Shown piece after piece: positions 38,519 through 51,944 of a stretch of 64,000 nt of DNA. The notes beneath the pieces were generated by a model. The model was not told the DNA's origin and did not search any database. It saw only the letters and a list, made by a program, of their open reading frames with translations. The translations under genes were made by a program, and so were the position numbers. Every line of letters starts with the position of its first letter. Position 1 is the first letter of the stretch. The stretch covers positions 372,001 through 436,000 of the forward strand of contig NC_026657.2 of NCBI RefSeq assembly GCF_000004075.3, written 5' to 3'. This stretch comes from Cucumis sativus (lineage: Eukaryota; Streptophyta; Magnoliopsida; Cucurbitales; Cucurbitaceae).

Positions 38519-41500
38519 TCACGTAAAAGAAAATCTTGAGAAAAGAGAGCGAGCGGATCCTGAAGAATCGCTAGCAGGGTTCGGAGGAACATCTGTCGTG
38601 CTGCGATATGCTTGTTGACATTTTTGCATCTGTAAAATCAAATCAACAAAAATTATTCACCATAGTTGAGTTTCCAAAACAGGGTTTTCAGTTTCTCAAA
38701 AACATGATCTTCACGTTTATGGTTTCATATAATTTTTGTATTACTCAGCAATGCTTATGTTAAACTTTTACCACGTGAATTTAACAGTGGATGAGTAAAA
38801 TCTAGTCTTACAAGTTGTAAATTTATCACACTAAGCTCTAAACTTTGTGATTATGTATTATAAGGCAAGGATGTTTTTCAATTGGGTTTCAACATTTTAG
38901 TGTTAGGTGTGGGTACTTTTCAACCACCTGCATTCCTAACTTGATTTTAAAGAGATAACAATGTCACCACATACTCCAGTTCCTTTCGATTCATTGAGAT
39001 AAATCTAAAGGTAAAATGTTCTTTCATTTTTGTTTTTTAGGAGAATAAATATTTGACGCTACGAGTCTTGTAAACCGTAATAATGCAAGTCCACCAACCA
39101 TAGTTGTGGGGATGTCAGAAAATCTCAAACATAATTCTATTCCTATGATTTAGGTGATCCTTATAAGGCTTAATGATCATCCCTTTTTAACTTCTACGTG
39201 GTTCTATCGACTCCTCTAGATGTTTGGCCACAACTAAGAAAGTAGAACACAATATCATCTAATCGTTCACAAGATAGAGGATAGTAGAGAGTGGATATAC
39301 AACCTCTTCTGGACTAAACTGAAGGAGCATGGCAACCACAGGGAGCAGAGCTTCTACTTCACCTAATTAAAAATAAAAATTAAGGACAAGGAAATGTGAA
39401 GAGGGTGTAAAATAAATCAACCTTTAAATCCGTGGATTGGAAGATGGGCATTAATTTGAAAAAAAAAATGGCATTTTCAAAGCAGAATGAAACTCCTACA
39501 ATACCGGTTTCAAGGAGCTTCAAGATGACATTCTTAAGATATGTCATGTCAACACCTTCCCTTTTCTGTGATCTTTCCATATCACGAAGCTCGGCCTTCA
39601 ACATTGCTTCCTACACCCATGACATAATATTTAAATTTCACTAAAAATGGTAGTAGTTGTTCTACTATGGTATGAATTTCATATATATCAGGCACAGAGC
39701 ATGAATTTCTTAAATTAAAAATGAAGAAAACACACTTTTGGTGTCTTAAGGTTTGAAGTTAGAGTCTATTTGGTTCCTCAAGTTTCAAAAGAGACATTTT
39801 AGTCCTTGAAATTTGAAAAATACTTCTAAATGATCTAGTTAATTTGACCTGGCTCTTGAACTTTTGAACGTCATAGAAATTGGCTCAATTTTAACCTAAT
39901 TTTACCTGTTGGCTATGCAGACGATTCTCACGTTCAAGCTCCTCAATTTCTTCCTACAAAATGCAGAATTGTTAGAATCTGCATATAGAACGTGAAATAT
40001 ATACTTCAATAAGTGAATCATACTTGAAGAGCTAAGATATGTCGTTGTGATTGGGCTAGTTGCTCTTCTCTCTGAGCCTGCTGCCTTGCTAAAAGCTGAA
40101 TAAAAATGAAAATGGGAAACTATCACGATCGTATCCATGATGGTTTAGACCAAGATACCTCCCACTCCACGTGAGAAACATCGAACAAATATATTGGCTT
40201 TTTTTTAATGGACTTCTAGTGATAGGTGAGTAGATTTGATCATATCACATTTATCACTCTTTTTTACTTCTACATTTGGGTGTAGAAATTCAAACCTTCT
40301 TTTTTATTGAAGATGTATACCTTAATCGGTTAAGCTATGCATATGCTCATGCAAACTAATTTTAGAATTATATCATAAAATTCTTTAATTAATGTATGAA
40401 TGGCAGTTACCGTAAGCGACCCATATATGATAGTAGAGAAATTGATTAATGTGATTTCATTTTGTCAATATATATTAATTAACAAAATTTCTTCCACTAC
40501 AAAAAGTGATATTAAAATCAAGTAAAAGTTGCAACTGCAACACAGTTTTGTGAGACAGAACGCTGAGCATACCAGAATCTGCTGTTCTGCATTGGAGGTG
40601 CTCAAATTTGAAGAGTCCTGTTTTTGAGTGACTGATACCAGTTAAAGAAAAAGAACATTATGAAGTCAATGGTCAGTTCTAGTTTATCGTCCAAGTTCAT
40701 TCGGTTCCGATCAAATATGAGTGACAAATGAATAGGGAAACAAAAAAAATTCTTCCTACCTGCATTATTATCAATTTGATCTGCCTGAGATGATTATAGA
40801 AGACAAGGGGGGTCAGTAACGAGAACAGAAAACACCATGTATAAAATCTATCGAAGTATTGTAATCAAAAGGAGTAGAGTGGATAATAAACATACAGGAG
40901 GTTTTGATTCCAAAGATTGTCGAAGATTCTTGATTTCATCTAAAAGCCTAGAAATTTCTGTATCCTTTTCCTCAATCATTCTATCAGCAAGATCTCGGAA
41001 TGAATTATGCTCTTCCTACAGATTACACAACACAGTAGACACTTGAGGATAATATTATTTAGCACAAGTTTCAAAACAAGAGAAAAAACTATTATACTTG
41101 CCTTCAATCTTTTATATCCTTGTTTCAGCTCTTCAAATTCCTTTTCCACATCTTGCCTAGAGGATTCTTCAAAGTGAGATTTCAGTGCTTCGCATCTGAC
41201 TGCAGATACAACATAACCGAAAATAATTTTCTTTGCAACCACATATTTATCACTCTGTAAAGAAAAACCAATGATCATTATTTCATTCAAACAATAGATA
41301 TTACTTCGCCATGATTCCTCCAAGTTTTGGAGGCTCTGTTCCCAAGCTTCCTTTTCTGATTGAAGGTGCAAATTAGCAGATTCAAGTCTCTTTTCTAGGC
41401 TCTTAATATTTTCCACAGCGTCGTTGAGGGCTGAATCTCTGTCACAAGTGGAAATAAGAAGTTATCTTCAGTTCATAAAAGTAATGCTGTCAATTTGTAG

Positions 41501-44500
41501 AACTCTAGAAGGAATATCTGATATAAATTAAAGAATGCAACCATTTGCAAACAACTATCCACTTTGGCTACTAAGCCTTGAAGGATAAATAAAAGAGATT
41601 AAGGGAAGCATAAAACTTAACGGCTGTTAAATCCAAACTAAATGTAATGAAATGATTTGGCCATCATGAGAAAACATTGTCCCACGATTAAGTAATGCAA
41701 TTAACGTTAATAGTTTCTGTTAACTTGACCAGAGGTATAACTGCTACCAAAGTTGCAGCTTAAATATGTTAATAACCCTCCTGAAGATGGAACATTAAAA
41801 TCGCAAATCTCAAGCATGAGACCACCTTTCTTTGAGTTCTTTATCGTGTTTTTCCAATGCATTTTGAAGATCTAGCTGAACCCGATCCTTTTCAGCATAT
41901 GCCAATGTGATTTCCTTTTCAGCCTCCTATAATGTGAAGATTGTTAACTGAAGTGAGCTCAGAAATCAACATGGTTATTCACGTTACATTTTGATGTGTT
42001 CACCTTCAGTGCCTCCTCAAGAGCTCTAATTTGGTCAGAATCCACAGCAGCCGCTAGATCTGCTTCCTTCTTCTGTAGAAGTGCATGAGCACGAACCTTG
42101 TATGAAGAAAATTCACTTTCAAGGCGATTCATCTGCCAGAACAGAAAAATTGCATCAAACCAATTATGATTTAAAGTAGGTGTTGAAGGGAGTAAAAGAT
42201 CACTTAAAAACGAATTTAGAGGTGATAAAATAAAAAGTTGTAAATTTATTTCTACTGCAGCATCAGAAAACTTTGGTAAAAACATTGGTTCCAGGCTTGT
42301 CAGATACTATGAACAGTCACACTGCTGATAGATTGATGGATTGCCACATCATATCAGATGAAGAATAAATATAAAAAAGTTGTGTACTTTAAGGGATGAA
42401 GTAACAGAAGATTATTCTGTTCTCTTCTATACCTATCCCTGTACTCACACGTTATCTCCAACTATCTACTGAAACCTTCCCTATACAAAAATAACTGTCA
42501 GCCTCGTCATCCAATTCTTTAACACCAACTTCAACTGCTACAATTAGGTACCACGTTAGTCAAATGATTTTACTGATCAACAAAGTGTCATTTTTTACCA
42601 CTCCACTTCTCCCAGTTATAATTTATTCTTTACATGTTTCCCCAACAAGGTCAGAATAAATAGATAAGAAAATTAGAATGGGTAAAATGATCATCGATCA
42701 CAATTTCGGGTGGTTGATAATACCTCCTCTTTGACAGTCAGTAGTTCAGCATCTCTTGCACTCAACATTCGGGTTTTTGCCGAAACTTCTGATTCCAACT
42801 GACCTGTCCAACAACAACAAAATATTTGTCTGTTTGTTTTCTATATTAGAGCCATTAACAAAAGGCAACAAGAATTTTTCTTATACTCCTCATTTTAGCA
42901 GCTTCAATTTCAGCACGTATGCAATTGCTCTCGGCTATCTCTAACTTCATTTTAAGTGCCTCCGAAGCAGTTTGCCACGTCTCCTTTTCTTTCTCCTGTA
43001 GCATTATACAACTATGATCCTATGATTAAACCTGAAATCTGGACTCAAACTGAACTTAAGAAAAATAGTAACACAATTTAAAAAGAAATAAGCTGGAGAT
43101 GAGAATGCATGCATACAGATGACCATGTATTCTCTAACACAAACTAATGTGTCAGAAGCAAGAAGTGTGTCAACAGCCTTACTTTGAACTGTTATCTTTG
43201 AGGTAAAGATGTTTTTTTTTTTCTGAAAAGGAAACAAGCCTCTCCATTAATATATAACAGTTCAAATTAGGATTTCATTCATTCATTACAGGAAATACCC
43301 AACAACAACTTAATGTTCATTTCTGCTGTTATTTAAGCTCTCAAATTATCGCATTTAGAAATAAATTATGATATGATCTATACAAAAAACATCTTCTCAA
43401 TCAAGGCCATAACCTTGATTGAAAATTTTAGGAGCTATAGAACTAAGTTTTCCAAATAAGGTAACTGCAAAAGAACATTACAACAAAGTTAAAATGGTAC
43501 GAAATGTGCAAAAAAGTTTTCTGGATATAATGTTCTTCATTTCTTTGCAGAAGAGAGACTAATTATGGCACATATATAAGAGTTCAAACAAAAGAGCCTA
43601 CATGTTCATTTCTAAGGTGTGCAAGCTCTCCTTTTACAGTTTCCATAGCAGCTCTAAGTCTTGCAGCCTCACCACTTGATGCTGCATCCATCTCAGCAAT
43701 CTTTGATTCCTTCTCTGCAACTAATTCCTGGAAAATATGTTCTAAAACCATCATTAACAGAAACATCATTAACAGGAAAATATGTGTGTGTGAGTGTGTA
43801 ACAACAATCACACAATCGGTTGAAAAAGTTGAAATAGTATAAACAGGAGAATTATATTGCAACCAGAAATCAACTACTCTATTCTCACATTAAAAGCATA
43901 CTTGATAATAATTGTAATTGTGGCAACGAAACCTTATGTCAAATTTATTAGTTAATAGGACACTTAACACCAAAAAGCAACTACAAACTGCAAAAGCTAA
44001 ATCTGATAGTACGCTTAGTTAGCCTCTTCAGTCTTCCCTCTTCTTCAAGGCTTTTGGCTTGTGCCTTGGTAAACATATGGGTTGCAAATAGATGACCGAA
44101 GAGCTCCTTTGTCATCCATCACTTCTCAAAAAGGGAGGTTTTTTAGGCGCTGTGTTTTGTAGGCTTTTAAGAAGACAAACAATAGAATCTTTAGAGAGTT
44201 TGAGAGGACTTCAAGTGATGTTTCGCCTCTTGTAAGCTAAATCTGATTGTACGCTTAGTTAGCCTCTTCAGTCTTCCCTCTTATTTTACATTTTTTGTGG
44301 TCATTTTATACTTTGCCTCTTCTTTGTGGGCTTTGGTTTCGTTTACTCTTTGTAGTTTTCATTTATTTCTCAATGAAATTTCACTTGGTTATTCATGAGA
44401 ATGTTGTTTGCTTACTGTAGATAATTTAGACAATGAATCTCTTACCTGTAGAGAAGAAATAGTCTCTGTAGCTTTATTTCTATCGGATAAAGCATCGGAA

Positions 44501-47500
44501 AGTTGCATTTGGAAGCTCTCCAAGTTCTGGATGAGGAAAGACGGGGAAAAATGAAATAAAGAAAAAAAGATGATAATAGGAAGATAATAGGAGGTACAGA
44601 AAGCATGCCATTCATTTGACCAAGCACGCCTCACCTTCTGATGTTTTGCAGAAAGGTCAGCTAGTGAAGCTTGCCTTTTCTCCTCAGCAGCTTGAAGCAT
44701 ATTCTTCATGTCTTCCACCATCTGAAGCACACAGAATGTAAGACATCATGGTCAAAAAAAATAGTTCATAGGCCCCCAGTTATATTGAAGTAAAGGTAGC
44801 CATGACATTTTGGCATTTGATGAATTCATAGATTAGAAAATAAAAAGTACAATAATAATAAAGAAAAGCAGTAACGAAGAATTTTCAATAAAATACACAA
44901 TATCTTCTTTTTGATAGAATGCATGAGTTTTTTAATCATCTATTATGATTTTACTTTTAAATTATAAGTTGTTCCTTCAAGGACATCCCATAAAATTGGG
45001 ATATAAAACTTCTAAATTATGAACTAACTATAATGCAAACTTCATGTTTTTTGTTTAAACAAAGTACAACAATTTTCATTAAGAGAAGGAAAAGAGACTA
45101 ATGCTCAAGGATACAAAGCTGAAAAAAAAAGGCAAAATGTACGGCATTTTTTATTAAGAAAATGTGCATTTACTATTTAGTTGGGTGGGACAGTTTTGGT
45201 GGTGTTCCAGGGAAAAGGCTACATTCATCTCGGAAATGTGTCCTTTTTGCAATTTATAGAACCATTTAGTTACAAAGGAATGAGCATATGTGGAAGACCA
45301 TATTTGATGTCCAGGAAGTGCTTGCAATGAAGTTTCATCATTTACTTTTGAAAGGCGTTTCCTTACTTTCTATTGATATTAAAGAAGAAAGGCCCTATGG
45401 CAACACAAATACGCAGCCAATTCGAGAGGGCTGGTAATCTTTCTTTCCTCTTAAGCTTACTCCACTCACTGAAAGCATAAAAAAAAACTCGATACCCTAA
45501 TACAACCTACTTACCCCATCCCTTACATCACATTGTTTTGTTCTTCTCCATCAACGGTCTCTTCCCCTCTTCATTAACAAACCTCTCCAACAATCCTAAC
45601 CACCTTCCCCCTGTGAAATATCCTTCTTGTCCTTTCTCTATATTGATGGATGATTGGAGGCCTAACACTTTTCTATGGTCAGATAACGTGAATGGAAAAG
45701 TATTTAGACTTTAGCATAAACATTGTTTCTATATCTGTTGTTAATAATTGGTCAATGGAAAGTTATTTTATGTTAAATCAAACAATCTAACTTATGAATG
45801 AATCTATGTGAAGATGATAATAAAAACGTTGTTCCTAAACTGAATATCTGCCGGTTCTGACGGCGCGTACGGCGAAAATATCTGCTGAATTATGTTTCCC
45901 GGCATTTTCTGAAGGCAGTGGAGTCATTCGTCCATATGGCAGCATTGATCCGAGCATCGACAATGGCGGCACTAAAACTGGCGGTTGTTTCCTCTTTGTG
46001 ATTTCCATGGTGTGTCCAATGTCCCACTCTGATACCATATTAAACTGTCAATTCACCCAAAAGCTTAAGCTGGTGGTTGAAGGCAAATTTAATTATATAT
46101 CACCAACACTTTCCCTCACTTGTGGGCTTGAAATATTTGAAAGGCCCAACAATTGGAAACCAATCTTAATTAGATGCTTGAACACAGGACCTCCCTCAAC
46201 CACCTGCTCCGATACCATATTGAAAGGAGAAACAAAGAGCACACACTAATTTACGTGGAAACCCATAAAAACCATGATTGTTTGTTGTTATTATTTTCTA
46301 ATGAAGAATACAATATGTACAAGGGAGAATAAATAGAGTATACAAGGGAATAAAAAAGGAAAAGATTTAGGAAATAAGGAAAATATTCCCATAATCTTTC
46401 CATAAATATTCTAGGATAATAACAAGGAAAATATTTAGAAAATAAGGAAAGGATTCCAACAATCTTTTCAATCCTTAGTATTGCTTTAATCCTAAATCCT
46501 AATTTAGCATTCTGAAGTACATTTTTTCCCTAAATACTTGAAGGGTTACCCCTGGAAATAAAATTAGTACACCACTGACCGTCCTCATTCAGTTCTTATC
46601 ATGAGAAATGGAACACATGATAATGATTTCAGGTATTAAAAAAATTTACCATTTTTCTTTTACAGCATTAAGTATGTCAGAAAGCCTCAATAAAGCATAA
46701 TTTAATACCTGATCCTTCTCCACAAGGGACTGTTGCAATGCCTCAATTGCATTTTCTTTAGGCTGCAATGAGTGTCGCAATTCTTCTATGTTGTCTCGAA
46801 GCCTGTTTATTAGTGATCGTGTCCCATACATGGAAATGAATTACGAAAAGCATAATACATTTGACTAATAAAAAAGCTTATTCAACTAATATAATTGGCA
46901 CAACAAATAAAGTCAATGACTGTCTATAAAAAATTATTGGCATCTATTCTAGGAAAGTTCCAGGTTAATTCCCACAGTAGGTTTGTGACTATATCATACT
47001 TAGAATTCAAGGACATACTTGTACAACCTATAGTTCTAGTAGACAGTATGTGACTACATCATAACAAATTTAGAAATTCTAATTTTTTTGCCAACGTGAA
47101 TTTGAAGGATTCGAGCATGTTTTCACAATTAAAATTCAAAAATACAATTTTATCTTTGGCCAGTTTTTTTAATAGAAACAACTACTTTCATTTAGGAAAA
47201 AAATGAAAGAATTCCTAGCCATACAAACAAACCAAATACAGAAACCCCCTCTAAAAAAATTATAATAATATAGGATTCATCATGCAAACAGACACTAGGG
47301 CCATGACCAGAGAAAGACATTAATTTAAATGGTAGTTTCTAAATTCAATTCACAAAGAAAGAAAATTTATGGAGATTTTACTTATTGTTTGCACTTCTTA
47401 ATTGTTGTCTCTCTGCATCTATTGCTTTCAATGCTTCATTTGCTTGTTGCCGAGTGCGCTCTATTTCTTGTTGCAGTGCAGTCTGCTGGGACGTTGCACG

Positions 47501-49328
47501 CTCTGCTCTTTCATTAACATCACGAAATCGAGTCTCAAGGTCATCTTTTTCCTGCAATGTTTAAGCATACCATCAAAACAAACAAGGTGATGTCTCTCAA
47601 AGTTTGTGTACATGAATGTATGTCACACAAATACACATTCCTTTCCCCTCCCACCTAAAGAAGAAGGATGAAGATTGGAAGCCGCATAACTAAGAAACAT
47701 TTGCAAGTACAATTTCTTTCACATTCAAAGTTATTGTTCACTGTTGACACGGACACATAACAGCAACATACTGAAGTTCTTTGGTAAATTTATAAAAAAA
47801 GTGACATGAAACAGACACATATAATGACTTCTTATGACAAAGTTATAAGATAAATCAAGAATACTATACACTTCAGTTAAGACAGCTTCTTTGGCCAAAC
47901 ATTAAAGCATAATAATTTCCACCAAAACAGATGCATTACTAGATTCCTTCAAAAAAAACTTATGACCATGATTTCTATTAAGCCATTAATCAGATTCCAG
48001 ATTTATGGAACTTACAAAAGCAAATCCACTAGATCTATAATATGTTTTTTCCTTGTTACATCATTCTCTTTCAGCTAGATTAGAGATATAGTACATAATA
48101 CATGTGTTTAAATCCTAAAATTAGGCACCAAGTTTCTGTAGGTTCCTACACATTGAATATAATTGACCAAATAAGAGATAAAAAGCCCAGGTAATCCCAC
48201 ATTCTAGGGACCTGGTATTCTTGACAGTTTGAAGAAGAGAATGTCCAATTGGAGGATTTGATCACATCATTAGAGATTGATATGAATGATCTAGTCTCAA
48301 TGGATAGTTTTGGGTTTGGTAAACAATACGGATAGCAGATACGACAGGATACAATTAAATAAGCATAGGAATACAACAAACACCTTCTGAATATCTTGAA
48401 TACGTTGTTTTGCTCGTTTGTGCAGCCTGCTAAATTTTGAGTCCAGGTCAGAATATTTCTCATCGCGTTCTTTTATTTCTTGCTCCAACTTCTGTTGAGC
48501 TACATAAATAAACATTTCTCTGTTATAAAAAATTTAACGCAAAAGAAGAAGAAAAAAGTTCCGATTTTGAAAGCCATAAACAACACAAGCAATTACGATT
48601 GACAACCTTCCATTTGGCCTATTCTTCCATTCTAAACAGTATAAATTTCTCAGAGATTGAAATGGTTCTCGAAATAGATATAGCCTTCTTTTTACGAGGA
48701 TTCAAAAGCAAAAATGAATAAGAAGATTAGTATTAGTGTGGTCAAAAGTACAGCTTTTTTATTTTACCATACAACCCTTTTACAAACAAACCAAATCATT
48801 CTAATCACAGGTTCACAACAAAATATATAGAACACGGCAGACCAAAAAGATCTGACCTTCCATGAGCTTTGCCGAAAGTTCATGAACTTTTGCATCTGCT
48901 TCTGAGTGAGCTTCTTGGAGATGCTGCAAAGCTTGCTCTGCTGCACCTCGTGTCTGCTTTTCCTCCGAAAGCTCTTTACTCAAAGACTCAATTCTTTCTT
49001 GAAGTTCTTTTAAATGAACGGATTCTCCATCTCTCGAACCAGTTTCTTCGTCTCGTTCCCGCACATTCTCCACATTTTGCAGATTTTTCATGCTTTCCAA
49101 CTGAGACTTTAAGTATTCATTCTGCGATTTCATTTCGATAACCAATTGTACAAGCTCATCATGATCATCGGAGCAATTTTGGCCATCAGGAACCCTGTCT
49201 TCCACGACAACATGGCCATTTCCCTCATGCTTCACTCCGGATTCCAGCTCCTCGGACAATGTCAACATTGTCCCCTCTTCCACACGACTTTCCGGAGTTT
49301 CATTAACATCACCTTCCTCCGAAGACAT
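38519..49328 (-). CDS. GRIP: GRIP-domain golgin (plant GRIP protein)
   Basis: Twenty-one minus-strand exons join in frame to 798 aa: 48857-49328, 48384-48499, 47382-47551, 46709-46802, 44635-44721, 44446-44526, 43602-43727, 42887-42995, 42724-42803, 42004-42132, 41826-41926, 41305-41438, 41102-41199, 40896-41015, 40760-40784, 40573-40631, 40024-40095, 39906-39953, 39505-39610, 39304-39362, 38519-38629. After an acidic N-terminus (MSSEEGDVNETPES) almost the whole chain is coiled coil. The C-terminal GRIP domain (about residues 720-770) reads MTYLKNVILKLLETG and EVEALLPVVAMLLQFSPEE; its Tyr is the residue needed for ARL1-GTP binding in this family. It ends in a Ser-rich tail (SARSLFSRFSFT). Such golgins tether vesicles at the trans-Golgi network. 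The intron after exon 13 uses a GC donor. One 25-nt exon occurs. Confidence 0.95.
40276..40360 (-). mobile_element. tRNA-derived SINE remnant in a golgin intron
   Basis: On the minus strand the A-box-like TAGCTTAACCGATTAAGG (about 40315-40340) is followed by AAGGTTTGAATTTCTACACC (about 40282-40301), a B-box-like segment. The pattern matches the family at 22866-22985. Confidence 0.6.
43994..44282. repeat. 49-bp direct repeat flanking a 191-bp segment in golgin intron 6
   Basis: Copies at 43994-44042 and 44234-44282 differ at one base and share AAGCTAAATCTGAT and GTACGCTTAGTTAGCC. The plus-strand sequence continuing to about 44390, ending in a CTCAATGAAAT phrase, resembles the 3' end of a plant LINE or other retroposon. 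Confidence 0.85.
45836..46038 (-). other. GC-rich open segment of unknown origin beside a retroelement primer-binding site
   Basis: An uninterrupted frame of 67 codons on the minus strand starts at the ATG inside the ATGGTATCAGAG primer-binding motif. It continues through MEITKRKQPPVLVPPLSMLG and PYGRMTPLPSENAGK, ending at 45835. About 180 bases here are near 50% GC within an intron well below 35%. I do not recognise the peptide. It lies directly inside an LTR-like unit, so captured cargo is the simplest reading, but foreign or organellar DNA is not excluded. Confidence 0.4.
46038..46151 (-). mobile_element. Short LTR-like unit with primer-binding site (TRIM-like)
   Basis: In minus sense it starts TGTTGGGCCTTTC (46151), contains CAGCTTAAGCTTTTGGGTGA, and ends at TTTAATA followed immediately by TGGTATCAGAG, the initiator-Met primer-binding motif (46027-46037). 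The 114-bp length fits a terminal-repeat retrotransposon in miniature. No second matching LTR was found. Confidence 0.5.
46218..46461 (-). mobile_element. Copia-type LTR with primer-binding site
   Basis: In minus sense it begins TGTTGGAATCCTTTCC (46461) and ends CTTTCAATA, followed by TGGTATCGGAGC (46206-46217), an initiator-Met primer-binding motif with one change. The interior has the AT-rich, TATT-rich look and the TTTACGTGGAAACCC-type segment (plus strand) common in plant copia LTRs. It may be a solo or truncated 5' LTR. Confidence 0.55.
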
Positions 49329-49383
49329 TGTTCCACAACTTAATTCCGGCGCTCAAACCACATCAGAAACCACTCCGTAAGTC

Positions 49384-49497
49384 CTGAATCAAAGGTCAAT
49401 TAATTCAATTGAAACGCTTTGCACAATTATTCACTTAAGCGGTTTCGTGGTTTCGTATCTGAATCACCAAAAATCCTGTACAAAACTCAGATCCTAC
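49384..49497 (-). promoter_or_regulatory. Predicted 5' UTR intron of the golgin gene
   Basis: On the minus strand AACGAG is followed by GTAGGATC (donor, 49497) and TTTGATTCAG precedes GACTTACGG (acceptor, ending at 49384). This would leave a leader exon upstream of 49498 and a 55-base leader piece before the ATG. It is a prediction from splice signals only. Confidence 0.45.
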
Positions 49498-51944
49498 CTC
49501 GTTGCTACACTCGGCGGGCTTCGAAAAGACAACACCAGGCAGAGATCTTTGAATCAAAGCGCGTAAATGTAGAATCAATGACTAAACAAACAACTACGCC
49601 TTGAATCGATAAAGATAGAAATGGCAGCCAAAGATCTATCACGGCGGATACAGGAAAAGAAGATTGAAATCGACGACAACGATATTGCAATTGGAGGTTA
49701 GTAGAAAAATTCAGTTGATCGCCACTCTGTCATCGGAAACATCCGACGGACGTCACCTGAAAACGGAATTCTAGCGGTAATTATGCCTCCTGAAATCGAC
49801 TTAGCCCGCCTTCATTGCATTTCTATTTATTCTCACGTGCACTCCACGTGATAATTTTCTCTTTCTCATTTCACCTCTTATTTTCATTTTCATTCTAATA
49901 TTACCTAAGTGATTCCAACCTATACTTTTCATAACGATTATACAAATTTTACTTCCATTCACCGATACAACTTTGATACCCTCAATTATATATATATATA
50001 TTAGAGATAGTTTCAAATTTAGCGTTAAAGATTCAAAATAATGAAGTATATAACAATCTTTTTAAAAAATTGTAAATATAACCAAATTTATTAAATTTTT
50101 AGACCATACGAGTCAATTAACACGTAACAGTTTTGCTAATATCACTGTATACTTAATTATTACTTTTAAAATGACCATCATTTGAGGAATAATAATTAAA
50201 GTTATATCAATATTTTAAAAAAAATTGTACATATAGCAAAATTATCGTTCATAGACTCGTATGATCAGTCTTGATAGAGTTTGAACTTAATTGTTAAATT
50301 ATTTCATTACAATTAGACGGTGAAAACAGAGCTGGTGGGATGGGCTTAATGTGAGTGGACTATGGTTGAGGGGAGGGGTAAGTAAAAATGGGTCGGGCCT
50401 AAAACATTGGGCTTTGGACAGTACGAAATTACTGGGTTAACCTTTTCATGGTGATGAAATTCAAATCTCATTTCTTATTTTAAATTTGAAATTGTGGAGG
50501 TTTAATTATAATGGTAAATAAATAAATAGAATTTAAAATAGTGTATAGCTTAGGGGATTTTTCTTTTAAAAGAACAATTAAAGTCGATGAAAATTATTTA
50601 TAAACAGAGAATATATATGTAAATTTTTATAAAATCTTAGTAATAATGATTTAATTTATTTTTCCGTCCTCACGAGATAAAATAGATATATTTTTTAGGT
50701 TAATGCTTAATGGTAAAGATATCTATTCTTTTTATATAATTTAACAATCAATACATACTTTTATACCAATAAGTCTTAAAACCCTTTCCTTGTGATTTAT
50801 CAATGGTTTAACCTTCAATTTTTTAATTGAATCGGAGTTGGTTTGAGTATTGAATCAATAGCTTTAAAAAATATATAAATATACTAAACTTTGTCAAAAT
50901 CTATCAACGATACAAGTCATAGATTATGTTGTAAATATGGTCTATTATTGATAAATCATAAAAGTTTATATGTGATATAAGTCTATAACTAATATATTTG
51001 ACTATATTTGTAATTTTTTAAAAATGTTGTTATACACTTAGTTATTATTTTTTTAATTGATACTCGTTATAATCAGTGATTAACATATGCATAGAAATAG
51101 TTGTAAATATAACGATCAAAACTGGAATATTTCTTACCGATGAGCAAATAATTGACAATAATTAGCTAAATGATTGAATGAGTTACTTTTGAGTTAAGCT
51201 CTCCAATAACGCTAGAGAGTTCCAACACTTGACATTCAAAAGTTACTTAGACATCTAAATGCCACAATGAATTAACTATTTTAAAGCAATTCATTTTTGT
51301 TTAAAATGTTTTTAAAAAATTTGTTTAAAATATACTCAAAAATCTATTTTGGGAGACTTTCAAACATTTTATTTTTTTCAAACAAACTTATTTGTTAAAT
51401 TAAACACTCGAAAATGTAATCGAGACACATCAAATTCATTCACATATTTAATGAATTATGTACTTATTTAATGTCATGCATTTTCATTTATTAGGGTAGT
51501 TGAAAATGCATAAAATTAAATTTCGTGTCCATCTTGAAAGAATATGACTTGAATTTAAATATTCATAGTTTTATCTTTCAAACTTTATACGTGGACTCTG
51601 AACTTTCAATGAATTTTTTTTTTTTCGTATTCTTTTGTCAAAATGCATACATAGGACTTTTAATATAGTTTGATCTATTAGATTGTAAAGAGGTCGAAAT
51701 CTTAAAGTTAGGAACAAGTTCTCAATTATTATCATATGTTTGATCAACTTTTTCAAGTAGCTTTTTTAGGTTATTCACTTATATGTTCCATCGAAGTTAT
51801 TCTTACAACGTTTATTATGGAGAGTTCGCCAAGAATTAGGGGAGTAATGAAATGTGGTTAGGAGTTTCCTCTATCACTTACTTTCATGTTCAAATTGTCC
51901 ACTTTTCAAATTACAAATACACACCAACCAACCTATATCTTTTT

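Noticed and set aside
45480..46560. Complete copia element with two LTRs
   Set aside because: Only one copy of each LTR-like unit was found and no gag or pol traces lie beside them.
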